A stretch of 64,000 nt of DNA from Agapanthus africanus (taxonomy: Eukaryota; Streptophyta; Magnoliopsida; Asparagales; Amaryllidaceae): positions 222,972,996 through 223,036,995 of the forward strand of contig JASDDO010000024.1 of the NCBI GenBank assembly GCA_030015575.1, read 5' to 3'. Positions 9,789 through 21,031 of the stretch are shown here, one piece after another. The notes under the pieces were generated by a model, which ran no database searches, was not told the origin of the DNA, and was given only the letters and a program-made list of their open reading frames with translations. Positions within the stretch are counted from its first letter, which is position 1, and each line of letters starts with the position of its first letter. The translations under genes were made by a program, and so were the position numbers.

Positions 9789-10637
9789 TGCTACAAGTCA
9801 AGTTCGGTACTTGGTACTTTAAATCCGTACCATACTGCAATGCAGTAAAAAAGGGCCAAAGGGGACCCACATAATCTAAATGATAATTCATTATTAATAA
9901 AACAGTCTCATCATTTGATGAGACTGTCATTAAATGGGGAAATCCTCAAAAGATTCTCGTTCAATGAGAACCCCTCGGGCCAAGGAGTAAATCTCCCCTT
10001 GAGAGCAGTGCTCTGTGATAGAGTGACATCTGTTAGTTTCTAATGATGAGGGGAATAAAAAATTCCCCAAAGAGAATTCCTCAAGTGTCTTGCTCTGTAA
10101 AAATGATGGAATAACCCATCAGAAAAATTGAAGTAAAATTCTTGATGAATTAAAATTCTGAGATCTTCAAGATCTATGAACAAACTCTAAGAGTTCTTCA
10201 TAAGAGATTAACAAATCTTTATGATTTGAAAAGAGCAAAGCTCTGTTAATGGGTTAAGAAACCCTAAGAAAGATCTCTTTAGATCTACGATTTCAAGAGA
10301 GCAAAGCTTTGTTAATGAAACCCTAAAAAAGTTCTATGAAGAGCAAACCTTTGTTGATGGGTAAAACCCTAGGTTATTAAAAGATCCTTTAAAAGATTTG
10401 ATCTTTACCTAAATTTTGACAGAGTTCTATCCTTAAGAAAATTCTTAAGATGAAGAGCTATGCTCTAAAAGAGAATTAGTTCTCAGGAAAAAACAAGAAA
10501 GAAGATGAACAGAAATCATCTCAAAGGCCAAGGGTCCTATTTATAGGCACTGAGATGCCGTTTCAACTTCTGAGTTGATCCAAGGGCGCAGATGCTGCCA
10601 CCACTGCACTCACATGTAGGCCACGTGAGCGCAACGG
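9789..10637 (+). other. Non-coding leader between the antisense PMD gene and the 3' LTR
   Basis: This is AT-rich DNA with no credible reading frame. From about 9890 it is made of short inverted repeats (for example GATCTTcaAGATC). It would be the upstream flank or promoter region of the antisense gene and, for the element, the DNA just before the polypurine tract. No promoter could be fixed. Confidence 0.4.
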
Positions 10638-10651
10638 TGGGAGGGGGCATT
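10638..10651 (+). other. Polypurine tract before the 3' LTR
   Basis: GTGGGAGGGGGCATT-type sequence lies directly before the LTR start TGTTTCC. The equivalent tract of the second Tat element (46746-46762, minus strand) reads GTGGGGGGCATT. In retroelements this primes plus-strand DNA synthesis. Confidence 0.8.
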
Positions 10652-13273
10652 TGTTTCCCCCAATAAGAGCAAAGCTATGTTCAAATTTCAAATTTTGAAA
10701 TGAAGCAACGCTTTATAGCAGTACCAAGTGCGCTACGCCCCAAGTAGCGCACCATGTGCAAAGCACGTGTGTGCTAGCGCTAGGTGCGCTGCACTATAAG
10801 CAGCGCACCACGTGCAAAGCACGTGTGCGCTAGCGCTAGGAGCGCTGCACTCTAAGCAGCGCACCACGTGCAAAGCACGTGTGCGCTAGCGCTGGAACTA
10901 AAAGCTCCCTACCGTCAGATCAAAAATCTAATAAAGATGATAAATCATCAATTAACCAGAATAAAATTCTGTTAAGGAGAGATTCCTCAAAATCTTTCCA
11001 AACAAAAATATTGTGCTCTGTAAATCAGAGCACCGTTGGATCAATGTTCCAAAGGTGATTAAAAATCACCAAAATTACAGAATAAATTCTGTATGGGGAA
11101 AGATTTCCCAATCTTGTTAAAAACAAGAAAATTGCCTTCTGTAAATCAGAAGCCCTTGGATCAAAGATCCAACGGTGGGGAAATCCCCAAATCAATTGGA
11201 GAAAAGACCTCCTTATCTGATTGAACAAATCAGCTCGCCCTATAAAAAGGACCTAAGACTTCAAGTCTCGATATAGAGAAACAAAGAGAGGAACCCCCCT
11301 ATAAACTTTGAGAAATCTCAAAGACAAAGAGCAAGCTCTCGGTAGAAGAAGACATTTTCTTCAAGGTAAAAAGAACAGAAAGACGTAATCGTCTCATATA
11401 AAAAGAAGAATTTACTTCTTTTTCTAAGATCATAGATCTATAAGACAAAGGTCTTTCACAAAGAGATCAAAGGATCTCATCATAAAAGAATAATAAGAAG
11501 AAGAACATAATTCTTCTCACAGATCATAGATCTATAAGACTAAAGTCTTTTACAAAAAGAGAGCATGAACATCTCATTATAAAAAATGAGGGAGAATAAT
11601 TCAATTCTCTTAGGATCACAGATCCATAAAGGCAAAGCCTTTCACCAAAATAAGAGATTGAATTATCTCCTATAAAATAAGAAATTTGTTCTTAGAACCT
11701 TGAGACAAAGTCTCTTATAAGAAAGAGAATTTATTTTTCAGATCGTAAAACTGATTAAATAGCGCTTTGCGCTCATAAACTAGCGCTTTGCGCTCTTGGA
11801 CTAGTGCTCAGCGCCAAGCGCACCACGTGCTCCTCACGTGTGCGCCACTTAACAGATAGCGCTTTGCGCTCTTGGACTGGCGCTCAGCGCCAAGCGCACC
11901 ACGTGCACCTCACATGTGCACCACTGAACAAACAGCGCTTTGCGCTCATAAACTGGGGCAACACGCCCATTATCTGGCGCACAACGCCAAGCATGCCACG
12001 TGCTCCTCACGTGTGCGCTACCCAGCAGAAGCGCTCTGCGCTCTTTGACTGGCGCAAAGCGCCAAGCGCACCACGTGCTCCTCACATGTGCGCTAAAAGA
12101 ACATAAATTGTTCTATAAATAAAGCCCTGAGCTATGATGAATGCTCTGCATTCAGTAAAAGACAAAAACATTGTCAGAATTCAAATCAATGCTCAGCATT
12201 GTCAAATGTTTAACTTTTTTTTTAACTGAGTCGTCCGAGCCCAAGTTGGCCATAAACCCCTCATTCAGATTAATTGAGCCCAATGCTCATAAATCTCAGA
12301 TCTTAGTCCTAATTGGACTACAGATCTCCCAACCAAAATTGGTTCAAGGGTACATCTCTTTACTCCTCTGATAAATGTCGTTGTAATCCTTCAACGTCTT
12401 CAGAGAGGTGACGGGTCCCGACAACCAAACATTCCTTGGACTGTGGGGTTCTTAAACCCATGGACTATGATGTCCTTAACCTCGAACTGTGGGGTCCTTA
12501 AGCCCATGGACTATGATGTCCTTAACCTCGGACTGTGGGGTCCATAAGCCCATGGACTATGATGTCCTTAACCTCGGACTGTAGGGTCCTTAAACCCATG
12601 GACTATGATGTCCTTAACCTAAACCTCGGACTGTGGGGTCCTTAAGCCCATGGACTATGATGTCCTTAACCTTGGACCGTAATTTCCTTAAACTAATGGA
12701 CCACAATGTCCCTAAACTAAACAATAGAGTCCAAATGCTCTTTTGTTGGATCTAAATGATCCCGTTAAGTTGATCTTAGTCTAAAATTAGACTAACGTAT
12801 CCTTAACAAACGTTTAAGTTGATCTTAGTCTCAAATGAGACCAACGTATCTTTAAACCCAACCCCAAACCCAAATCTAAGAAGATACGGATTTGGACTAA
12901 TCCACGCCCTATAGGCGACAACATAAATTAGTCTCCGTATACAATCCACGGGCAACCAAAAACAAAACAAACAGACACGACACGAAGTGACCATCTGGAG
13001 AAGGAGAAAGTGGTTACCGCGATGCGGTAGCGTAATTAACTGCAGGGGCTTGCGCCTGCAGGGAAGAACGTCCCCACAATCAAAAACCCCTCAACGAGGG
13101 GGAATCTGACGAAGTCTGCTAAATCGGCCGCATCCGTTTAAACCTTCGATACATGTTGCCATAAATCAACTTGGTATCTTCGGAGAGGTGGATGGATAGC
13201 ACCAAATAGCATCTGCCCTCGGAATTCAGGCCTAACATCCCAACATCCCGGTCGCGTCTTTCGGCGGAGAACA
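10652..13273 (+). mobile_element. 3' LTR of the first Tat-like element (2622 bp)
   Basis: The LTR begins TGTTTCCCCC after the polypurine tract and ends GGCGGAGAACA before CAATG. A TATA box TATAAAAA at 11241-11248 would place the U3 region at about 590 bp, leaving a very long R-U5. The body is a chain of mini inverted repeats (about 10900-11750), two GCGC/CACGTG clusters (10715-10895 and 11765-12095) and the GGAC/GTCC minisatellite (12430-12720). The end segment with AGCATCTGCC and CTTCGGAGAGGTGG is the reverse complement of the start of the other Tat-type LTRs in the window. Confidence 0.85.
11241..11248 (+). promoter_or_regulatory. TATA box of the 3' LTR
   Basis: TATAAAAA in the context GCCCTATAAAAAGG is the best TATA match in this LTR. 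The matching positions in the other LTRs are 6589-6596, 46059-46066 and 59043-59050, all on the minus strand. Confidence 0.55.
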
Positions 13274-13484
13274 CAATGGTGTCGGGGTGCAGGGACCGCT
13301 CTGGAATGAAGGAAGAGGTAGTGGTGATGGTGGTGAGTTTGGGAGGTCGGTGACGAGTCTAGGGCTCAGGCATGGGGAGGGTTTTCTGTGGGTTCTCTGG
13401 TGATAAGTTCTTCGGGGGTGAAGGAGAAGAGAGGAGAGGAGGTGGAAGTGCGATGATGGAACGAGGGTGAGGAGATGGTGAGGG
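13274..13484 (-). other. GC-rich flank, possible remnant of a host gene
   Basis: After the CAATG target site the DNA turns GC-rich and purine-rich on the plus strand. A minus-strand frame encodes Ser/Pro/His-rich low-complexity sequence with no recognisable domain. Similar GC-rich DNA resumes at 16652-16800. The two may have been contiguous before the block at 13485-16651 inserted. No gene identity can be given. Confidence 0.3.
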
Positions 13485-16400
13485 TGTAACGACCCCAATA
13501 TTAATATACCTCCGTATTTTCTTTCTTTAGTAAAATATTGTATTTATTTATTCTTTGTATTTTCTGTATATTTTGTTTTTTTATAAATATATTATTTTAT
13601 TATTCCATCTATTTTTCCCGAACACATTTCTTTAAAACTAAATTTTAACTTTTTTTCAAATTAAACATAAGACCTAACCCAGCCCATAACTCAAATCCAA
13701 TTTCATTTTCATTTTCTTTAATAAACCCATGAGCCCACTTTCTTTTTAAGCAACATCATATATTTAATTCTTATTAAATATGTGTATGAACAATCTTGTA
13801 GCTCATTGGTTAAGTCTATGCATTGTTATTCTATAGATCACATGTTCAAATCCCCATTCTTGCAATTACTTTTTTTTTACCAATTTTTGTATTCTTCTCA
13901 TAACTTACTAATGAGACCTTTCATTTCCAAAATGAATGGTGGCCTTTTATTTCTCTTTTAATTCCCATGTTGAATGCATATATTATTATAGATAATTCAC
14001 CATTACACCATCTTTATTTGTCCTCCTCTTTCTTTTTCTTCCTCACAATTTTCAATCTCCCCCTTCTCCCTCTTCACCTAGAGTCCTAGAAGAAGAACAC
14101 AAAGAAGTTTTTAGAAAGTCTCGCTAGAAACGCGAGGCTATCGGCGGATAGACAAGCCCGGTGACAATACCGGCTTGTATATGTAGGTCCCTTCTCTCTT
14201 TCCCTCCCTCCATCTCTTTCTCTTTATCCTTCTCTTTTTTATATTGCCATGAAAAACTTCCCTTGTCTTATCATAGTTCCTAAATAATTAATTAAATGAA
14301 TACATATATAAATAATGAACACACACGAACATACACAAATATATAGTTTGTAAAGTCTTTTTCATTACTCTCAATCCATATGTTAAGATTTCATAGTGAC
14401 CAATTATGATTGTATCGTTTGTTTTTGTATTTTAAATTAATTTATTTAAATTTTGTAAAAAAAAATGAAGTTACGAATAAATACCATGATTTCCTCATTC
14501 TCACATATGACATCTGAATACCTTTACTTTTAAAATAATTTTTAGAAATTAAATTTTACTTCTGGAAATTTCAGGAAATTTACATATGATAGAATATATT
14601 ATTTTTTATATTCTGTAAAAATTTCATATCAAACCGAATAACGGTTTAGGTGTTACGTAGTTTTTTATTCGCTGTTTTTTTTTAAAATCAGAAAACTGCC
14701 AATAAGGGTCTTCTTCGAGAGACCATTACTCTGTAATTGTTGATCCAAATTAAGTGTTTTCAGATGTTTTGAACATATACATCGAATAATACAGATTTTC
14801 TTAGTTTTAAATTTTTACTGAAAACCGACGTAAAATATAGAAAACTGCGTTACAATATTAAGCGACGAATCTAGACAGAATCTGTCCTGGTTCGCACACT
14901 GTTTTTAAATTAGACATAACTCAAACTCCCGATCCGTTCGTGACAAACTTTAGATGTGTAGATGCAAAATTGATAGAACTATAATTTTCTGTATATTAGA
15001 TTACTTAGAAATGCATGAAACAACCCGATATAGGCTTTGCAATACAATATATAGTTGCTGTCTAGAAATCTGAATTTCTGTTTTAAACGCTGATGTTAGA
15101 ACGATCATAACTAGAGCTTCAAAAATCCAAATTACGCAAATCCTGGTGTTTTGGATAAGTACATCAAAAGACCTAAAATTTTCTATAACTTTTGTAACCT
15201 GAAACCCGATAGAAATCAACTCAAACTGCGTTTTAAAAATATATGACGGTGCTGAACAGATTCTGATCTGTTTTGCTCGACGATACGAAAATGGGTATAT
15301 CTCCCAAACCGGTATTCGTATTTAGGCGATACTGAAAATCACGCGTGGAAAACACTTAGATATATATTTTTGTTTATATTCCGAAATTGATTGACTTGAT
15401 TGATTAGTCGTACACAACACTTATTTACAATATTGTTTTTGGATGTTACTTGTATTCTTATTTCATATCAGGTTCTGTGATTACTTATTTGTCTTTATCT
15501 ATATGACTTGTGATTAAACCATTACATGCTAGAATTGACTTGATCTTGACACGACTTAATCATGAATACTTGAACTCAGTATGTACACTTGAACCAACTT
15601 GACTCGAACCATGAATACAATTGGCTTGACTTGCACTTAACATGACTACATGAACTCAATCTTGAAAACTTAATATCATACATCACCTTTTATATTCATG
15701 GATTCGATCAAGACTCATAACATTAATCATAGACTTATATACACGGGGTGTTGGGGTAGTTTGAGTATGAATCCAACGGAATCTCATGAGTCACATTAAT
15801 ACAAATCATGTTGCTGTGGTACCGGGCTGAAACGGTACAAATCATGTTGATGTGGTACTGGGCTGAAACGGTACAAATCACGAATTCACGAATGAGGGCC
15901 CGTATTTCCAAGCCCCTGGATGATAGCCTGTTGGGTTTGGAATACTTCAATAACAATTGAAGTCCCGCTATTTTGGGCCCGTGATTCCTTGCCAATGGAC
16001 GATAGTCTTGGGTTCGAGAATACTCTTAAGATTGGTTGGCATTCACACTTGAACTCTCGTTAGTTAATTTTACCATTTTAGAGACCTTTTAGGACACTTA
16101 CATTCACTTCATATTCACTATAGCTACACTCCACGGCCATGCTATACTTGTTTGCTATGCTCATGTTATATTTCCATGCTGATATAGTTGCCATATACAT
16201 TACCATACTTGTTCACATATTACAATTTCTATTTATACTATATTACATGTCATCTTGCACTCAATTTATATATTACACATCTCTATTGGGACTTACCGAG
16301 CGTTAGTTCGCTGACGGGCATTCCACCCACTTCTTTCTATTCTTGGAATGTTCGTCGGGTGACATTGAGACAGAGAAGATAGAAGTGGTCGAAAAGGAGT

Positions 16401-16651
16401 ACAACCAGTTCGCATCAAAAACAGATGTATGGTTTCATTCAATTTTTCATTTCATTTCAGCTTATTTATGTATGCCTCCTTGTTAAGGCTTATCATGTTA
16501 AACATCTTGTATTCAGATATTTTGTCTACTATGAATCATGAATATAATAAATCACAGTTGGATTTCATTATGTTGTTTATTCTTGTTAGTTTATGTTGTT
16601 TATACACGCTTAGCGTATTTATTTCGAGAAATTACCTTCTCGGAATAAACA
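13485..16651. mobile_element. LTR-like block, candidate solo LTR of an unassigned gypsy element
   Basis: The block starts TGTAACGACCCC and could end GGAATAAACA (16651), giving TG...CA termini and 3167 bp. It contains a segment GGGACTTACCGAGCGTTAG at about 16287, a type I associate with plant LTRs, and no protein coding. Two near-identical segments of about 36 bp (GTGGTACCGGGCTGAAACGG and its variant) lie side by side at about 15785-15875. The flanking 5-mers are GAGGG and CGTCG, which do not match, so either the ends are wrong or the duplication has decayed. Confidence 0.45.
13793..13878 (+). repeat. tRNA-derived SINE-like fragment
   Basis: A box-like TAGCTCATTGG (13799-13809) and a B box GTTCAAATC (844-852 of the 13 kb block, i.e. 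13844-13852) lie at the right spacing for an RNA polymerase III promoter. They are followed by a T-run at 13870-13878, as in plant SINEs and tRNA-like genes. No complete tRNA cloverleaf is apparent (no proper acceptor stem), so it is more likely a short SINE or tRNA relic. Confidence 0.4.
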
Positions 16652-16911
16652 CGTCGCGGGCTTGCTACGTCACCGTTTCCATCTACTGGGAAGTGGGGCG
16701 TGAGGGCGAGGAGGTTGAGGGAGACGGCGACGTGAAGCGATGTTAGGGTTAAGGTCTCGTCGTCGCGGGAGGCGGGGAATGTGAGGAAGAAGGAGAAGGA
16801 TGTGAAAATATTAAGTTTGATATATTAAAATTTTATATTATATATAGCGGAGAGAGAGAGGCCGAGGAGAGAGAGAGAGTGAATGTGCTGTGATTTATTT
16901 AGTTTTAAAAT
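16652..16911 (-). other. Second GC-rich flank, possible host gene remnant
   Basis: Bases 16652-16800 are GC-rich. A minus-strand frame gives a short stretch with LTFPASRDDETLTLTSLHVA that looks protein-like but matches nothing I recognise. Beyond 16800 the DNA becomes AT-rich with GA runs. Confidence 0.25.
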
Positions 16912-16913
16912 AT

Positions 16914-16971
<58 letters not shown>
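16912..16971. repeat. Compound microsatellite (TA)n(GA)n(G)n
   Basis: A TA run of about 12 units is followed by a GA run of about 14 units and nine G residues. Confidence 0.95.
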
Positions 16972-16995
16972 TTAATGGAGGAAACATGCTATAAG

Positions 16996-17330
16996 AGAGA
17001 ATTTTCTCTTATGGCGTCGAAAAAATACACCCTTTCTTATTTTTTTCGACGATCGGCACCTTCCATCTTCATCGTTATCATCTAAGATATGGATACACCA
17101 AATTTCATGTGATTCTACAACTTTTTCACCGTTGATTTAGTGGGTTCAAAATTAACGGTTTACCGACAATAGAACTTTTACATTGCTAAATCAACGGTGA
17201 AATGGTTGTAGAATCACATGAAATTTGGTGTTCCCACATCTTAGATGATAACGATGAAGATAGTGGGTGCTGATCGGCGGAAAAAATGAGAGAGCATGTA
17301 TTTTTTCGACGCCACAGGAAGAAATTCCCC
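16996..17330. mobile_element. Foldback MITE with arms of about 145 bp
   Basis: The left arm (from GAATTTTCTCTTATGGCGTC) and the right arm (ending GACGCCACAGGAAGAAATTC) are imperfect reverse complements over roughly 145 bp, including TGGCGTCGAAAAAATACA, TTCATCGTTATCATCTAAGA, AATTTCATGTGATTCTACAA and TCACCGTTGATTTA. A central spacer of about 45 bp lies near 17140-17190. There is no coding capacity. The superfamily is not certain because no clear target duplication was found. Confidence 0.8.
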
Positions 17331-17935
17331 ATTATTCTCATATATATATATTATATGTATCAACGAACTGAAATATATATATTTTGTAGGATTTTAAAGC
17401 TAATACAAAAATACTTCGAAAAATACCCGGGTCTTGTCTAAAAATCTAGTTTTAAAATACGGATAATATACGTATCAACCAAAACTATAATGCAATATCT
17501 GGTTAAAAAAATGCATACCCCCAAGAACGGATACACGTAAATGCACGTAGCGATCCAAACGAGTCCATTTCATTAAACGGGACAAGAACACGATGTCAGG
17601 ATGTAGCCATAGGGTATGGGGTATGATGCAGGCCATGCTAGATATTTAAAATATTATATTTGGTTATATTTGTATTATTTAAAATATATGCAGATACCAA
17701 ATATAAGATACATGTATATAGAGTATAGATGTGTGCACTGATTCTTTGTACTAGCAAGGATATGTCGTAATCTAGAATCAAGACGGGTTTAAGCATGCGG
17801 GTAGGGTCAGATACAAACACAGATACCAAATGCACTATCCGCACTCGAAACAAATAATAATCAAGAAATAGCCACAAGATTAGAAAAACCTAAATAAATT
17901 ATGGTATAAATGAGCTAGAGTGTTACACAATATAT
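17331..17935. other. AT-rich stretch without recognised features
   Basis: TA-rich microsatellite traces lie near 17340-17395. The rest is anonymous AT-rich DNA before the hAT fragment. It may be part of the decayed hAT element, but nothing supports that directly. Confidence 0.3.
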
Positions 17936-18247
17936 TTGAAAACCGATTTCAGTAATTTTCTTACCACGGATCAAATAGATAATCGTGATATTTTGGATTG
18001 GTGGAAAACACATGGGCACGTGTATCCTGTGCTTTCTGCCATTACTCGTGATTTAGTAACAACTCCGGTGTCCACAGTTGCTTTAGAGTGTGCTTTTAGT
18101 GCAGGTAACAGAGTTCTGAGCAACAAGAGAGCGAGACTGTCAGATGACGCATTGGAGATCGCAGTGCGCCAAAAATATTGGTTCAATGCAGAAGGTAGAC
18201 AACAACACGTTAAGAGCATTGAAAACTCTGACACCGATGAAGAGTAA
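17936..18247 (+). pseudogene. hAT transposase, C-terminal dimerisation domain fragment
   Basis: About 103 residues match the end of plant hAT transposases. DILDWWKTHGHVYPVLS is followed by the strongly conserved VSTVALECAFSAGNRVL and then a Lys/Arg/Leu stretch. A full hAT transposase is about 600-800 residues, so only the C-terminal dimerisation region survives. The frame begins without an ATG, as expected for a truncated copy. The reading frame ends naturally at TAA (18245). Confidence 0.85.
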
Positions 18248-18524
18248 AGACCGATAGAATCTAACTAGTTATTTTTTTTCCATTGAATTGTATTTTAAAT
18301 TTTTTTAGCAATTGTATGAGAGATAAGATTTGCCAACTTATGTCCCCCTCAAAATATTTTTTAATTAATAAAATATTTAGGTCTGTCCCGGAACCTACAT
18401 GAAGTTCGGGTTAAAAAAAATTTCCAATTTTTTTAACAAAAATAAAATTTCCAATTTTTTTTAATAAAAATAAAAATTTACTTTAATTTTTCTTTTAAAA
18501 TCAAAAATTTTAAACTGGACGGCC

Positions 18525-18690
18525 TGTTTTAGCCGGCTCGACGGCCCGAGCCCAGCCTGGCCCGACCCAAGCCGGGGCACGGATCGGGTCGGGTTCGAGT
18601 TGGGAGGATTCGGGCCAGGCCTAAGCCCGACCCGAAGCCCGGGCCCGGCCGGGCTCGAAGACGGCCGGGCCCGAAAGGCTCCGGACAGGG
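18525..18690. repeat. GGCCCG/CGGGCC-rich segment downstream of the hAT fragment
   Basis: Repeated GCCCGAGCCC, GGCCCGACCC and GGGCCCGGCCGGG words give a strong local GC spike in AT-rich DNA. GC-rich repeated words are common in subterminal regions of plant hAT elements. Its position about 300 bp after the transposase stop fits that, but no terminal inverted repeat or 8-bp duplication was found. Confidence 0.4.
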
Positions 18691-18714
18691 CCGACCCGAT
18701 AGACACCTTGATAT

Positions 18715-19900
18715 GGGACGCACTTCATAAATATGTACCATTCAATTCTGAGGCTCCCATCATAAATGTATGGGGGCGCACTTACAAAGTGCCCTCCATA
18801 CATTTGTGATGGGGAGCCCCATGTAAATGTATGGGGTGCATTTTGAAAGTGCGTCTCGTGTAATTTTTTTTAATAACGCCATGTCATGCTGATCTGACGC
18901 TGACGGGCACCTAGTGCGGCATAATTCTATAAATATTATTGAAAGTGGATATTTTGTTAAATTAGCCTGTTGTAAAAAAAATCCTATTATTAGAAAGAAA
19001 AGAAATCTACTCTGATATCACCCAACAGAACTCAATAGATGAAAATGAGTCGGAAATTAACAAAAGAATTATTGCTCAGACTCTGTTTACCAACAGAATC
19101 AATAAGTTTTTTTTACGCTTTCCATGTTTCAAATTATGAGTAAACTACAGTTATATGGAATTTTTCTCTGCTCGAAACCTTTATAGTATGGACAATTTTT
19201 TTAATATTAAATCATATTAAAATAGTATTTTTCAAAACAAACCACTTTAAAAACATATTACAAAAACAGACCGTTTTTTGTCATGTAGGCGCCACGTCAG
19301 CGCCAGCTAAAAGCTAGCACTGACGTCAATAAATTTTTTTATGAGGTGCAGTTTGAAACTGCGTCTATTACAAATGAATATGACGCACTTTTAAATTGCG
19401 TTCCTTACAATTGTACTGGGCGCAATTTCAAATTGCGCTCCTTACAAATATAATAGACGTGGTTTAAAAGTGCGCCCCATACATTTGTAATGGGCGCAGT
19501 TCTAAACCGCGCCCAATACAAATTTAATGGACGCATTTTGAAAGTGCACCCATACATTTGTAATGGGTACAGTTCTAAACCACGCCCAATACAAATTTAA
19601 TGGACGCATTTTGAAAGTGTCCCGTACATTTGTACTGAACGCAGTTTAGAACCGCACCCCTTAAATATAGAAAAATAATATGAATCATTAAGTCCACCAT
19701 TTTCACTGTTGGGACTTTGTATTTTTTGGGCGCAGTTCCAAACTGCGTCCCGAAAGGAAATATACCCATTCATGGATTTGTGCTTTTTTATGACGCAGTT
19801 TGCAGGTGCGTCCCAAAAAAAACACAACCATTCACGGGTATGTATTTTTATGGGGTGCGTTTACCAACCGCGTCCCAAAAAAACACATACTCGTGAATGA
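18715..19900. repeat. Dispersed short repeats with GCGCA...TGCGC cores
   Basis: Bases 18715-18860 and 19340-19890 hold about fifteen related 30-60 bp units. They are built on GGACGCA, then TTTGAAA or TTCAAAC, then TGCGTCC, so each core is a small inverted repeat. They are joined by CATACATTTGTAATGGG or CAATACAAATTTAATGG linkers. The region lies next to the MULE and may be its terminal or subterminal part; no matching right terminus is visible in the window. Confidence 0.5.
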
Positions 19901-20182
19901 TTGTGTTCCTTATATGAAGAGTATCTCTTCCTCTCTATCTCAAATCCCACTCTCTGTGCTGAACTCTCTCACACTCTCTCAGACCTCTTCGCCATCACCA
20001 TCTCTATCTTTCTCCCTCTCAGTTCTCAGTCCCGCTCTCTCTCAACGTCGAGATCTTCATCTGCAGTAGTACAATCAATCGATGAAATTAAGTGGTGCCT
20101 CCCTTACCCCGTCGTAAAATTTATATACACGAGGATAGACTACTCTAGTTACGAAGGTATTCTCTATCGATTACGGAGGGGT

Positions 20183-20530
20183 ATGAACTGGCCGATGAAG
20201 ATCGATCGTGAAATCTTACGGCTCTTGCACTTAGCTGTATTGGATGCGCTCCCGTCTCCCCCTGAAGAAGTAACCCATGACCACCATGGGGAAACAAATC
20301 GTCGTTTCCACTTCTTTCATTCTATGGGTCTTCTTTTTGGTTGCAATATCGAGTACTTTGCAAGCTCTTTCTACCACATCTTTATGCACCGTCGGACTTT
20401 GAACCATCTCGAACTCACTCGAGATTCTGCGGTAGGTGATGGGGAAATTGATGCAATTACAGAGCGGATCAATTATGTTGCTTCAGAACTCAGTAATGAA
20501 GATGATTTATTTCTGAAATTTTATTTATGA
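20183..20530 (+). CDS. Unrecognised reading frame (possible transposon-carried gene)
   Basis: The frame is open from about 19901, but its first ATG is at 20183. The upstream part is CT-rich like a plant 5' UTR. It encodes about 115 residues with no motif I recognise (MNWPMKIDREILRLLHLAVL near the start, DAITERINYVASELS near the end) and ends at TGA. The composition looks protein-like rather than random. It faces away from the MULE genes. It may be an exon of a larger gene or chance. I cannot assign a function. Confidence 0.3.
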   Translation: MNWPMKIDREILRLLHLAVLDALPSPPEEVTHDHHGETNRRFHFFHSMGLLFGCNIEYFASSFYHIFMHRRTLNHLELTRDSAVGDGEIDAITERINYVASELSNEDDLFLKFYL

Positions 20531-21031
20531 ATTATGGTGTTGTTACTGTTGTTACTATCTATTTTGTTTGTGTCATTCTCGTGTATGATGTAGATGTGTG
20601 TACCATGCGTGTGTAATATATTGTGTATGAACATGTGTTAGTATGAGAAAGAATCAATGTTTGAATTAAAATGAATTAAAGTGTTTTTTTTGTAAAGAAT
20701 TAATGTTTGAAAATCGGGCAGCGCCTCCTTTGTAAATTTTGAATAAAATTATTGTAAAAGGATAGTAAAATAATAGCATCCACAGACGGATCTAACTTAA
20801 CGCCCAAATGGTGAAGTCTCAACGTCCAAATAGCGGAGACACAATTCACGTAAAATATACGACGTCCAAACGGTGAAGACCAATAAGCTGAAAACAATAA
20901 ACACTATAAAATAAATAACGAAGTCATCGCAACACAATACAACACAATAATCTGTGCATCTAACGAAGTCGTCATACCATCCCTAGTGTCCTCCTCTTCG
21001 CAACATGACGTCGAGACTGTGATGGTCCAGC
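20531..21031. other. Non-coding gap before the MULE PMD gene
   Basis: AT-rich DNA. At 20795-20880 a short motif of the type ACGTCCAAAcggtgAAGAC occurs three times. No gene is visible. Confidence 0.4.

Larger units (their letters stand above)
1..13273 (+). mobile_element. Tat-like Ty3/gypsy element, 3' half (5' end lies before the window)
   Basis: The right end is defined by a polypurine tract followed by an LTR beginning TGTTTCCCCC (10652) and ending GGAGAACA (13273), so the element reads on the plus strand. The 5' LTR, gag and pol would lie left of base 1. Everything visible is the long pol-to-3'LTR region: hairpin modules, tandem repeats and a PMD gene on the opposite strand. The same hairpin modules and the same coiled-coil tail of the antisense gene occur in the second Tat element (47136-50438) beside a recognisable Tat pol, which is how this element is classified. 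A solo LTR (4572-7325) has inserted into it. The flanking duplication should be CAATG (13274-13278); its partner is outside the window. Confidence 0.8.

Noticed and set aside
13232-13498. 88-residue His/Pro/Ser-rich minus-strand frame as a gene
   Set aside because: It crosses the end of the LTR and the start of another repeat, so it cannot be one native gene.
13797-13860. Possible functional tRNA gene
   Set aside because: A and B boxes are present, but no acceptor stem or complete cloverleaf; treated as a SINE or tRNA relic.
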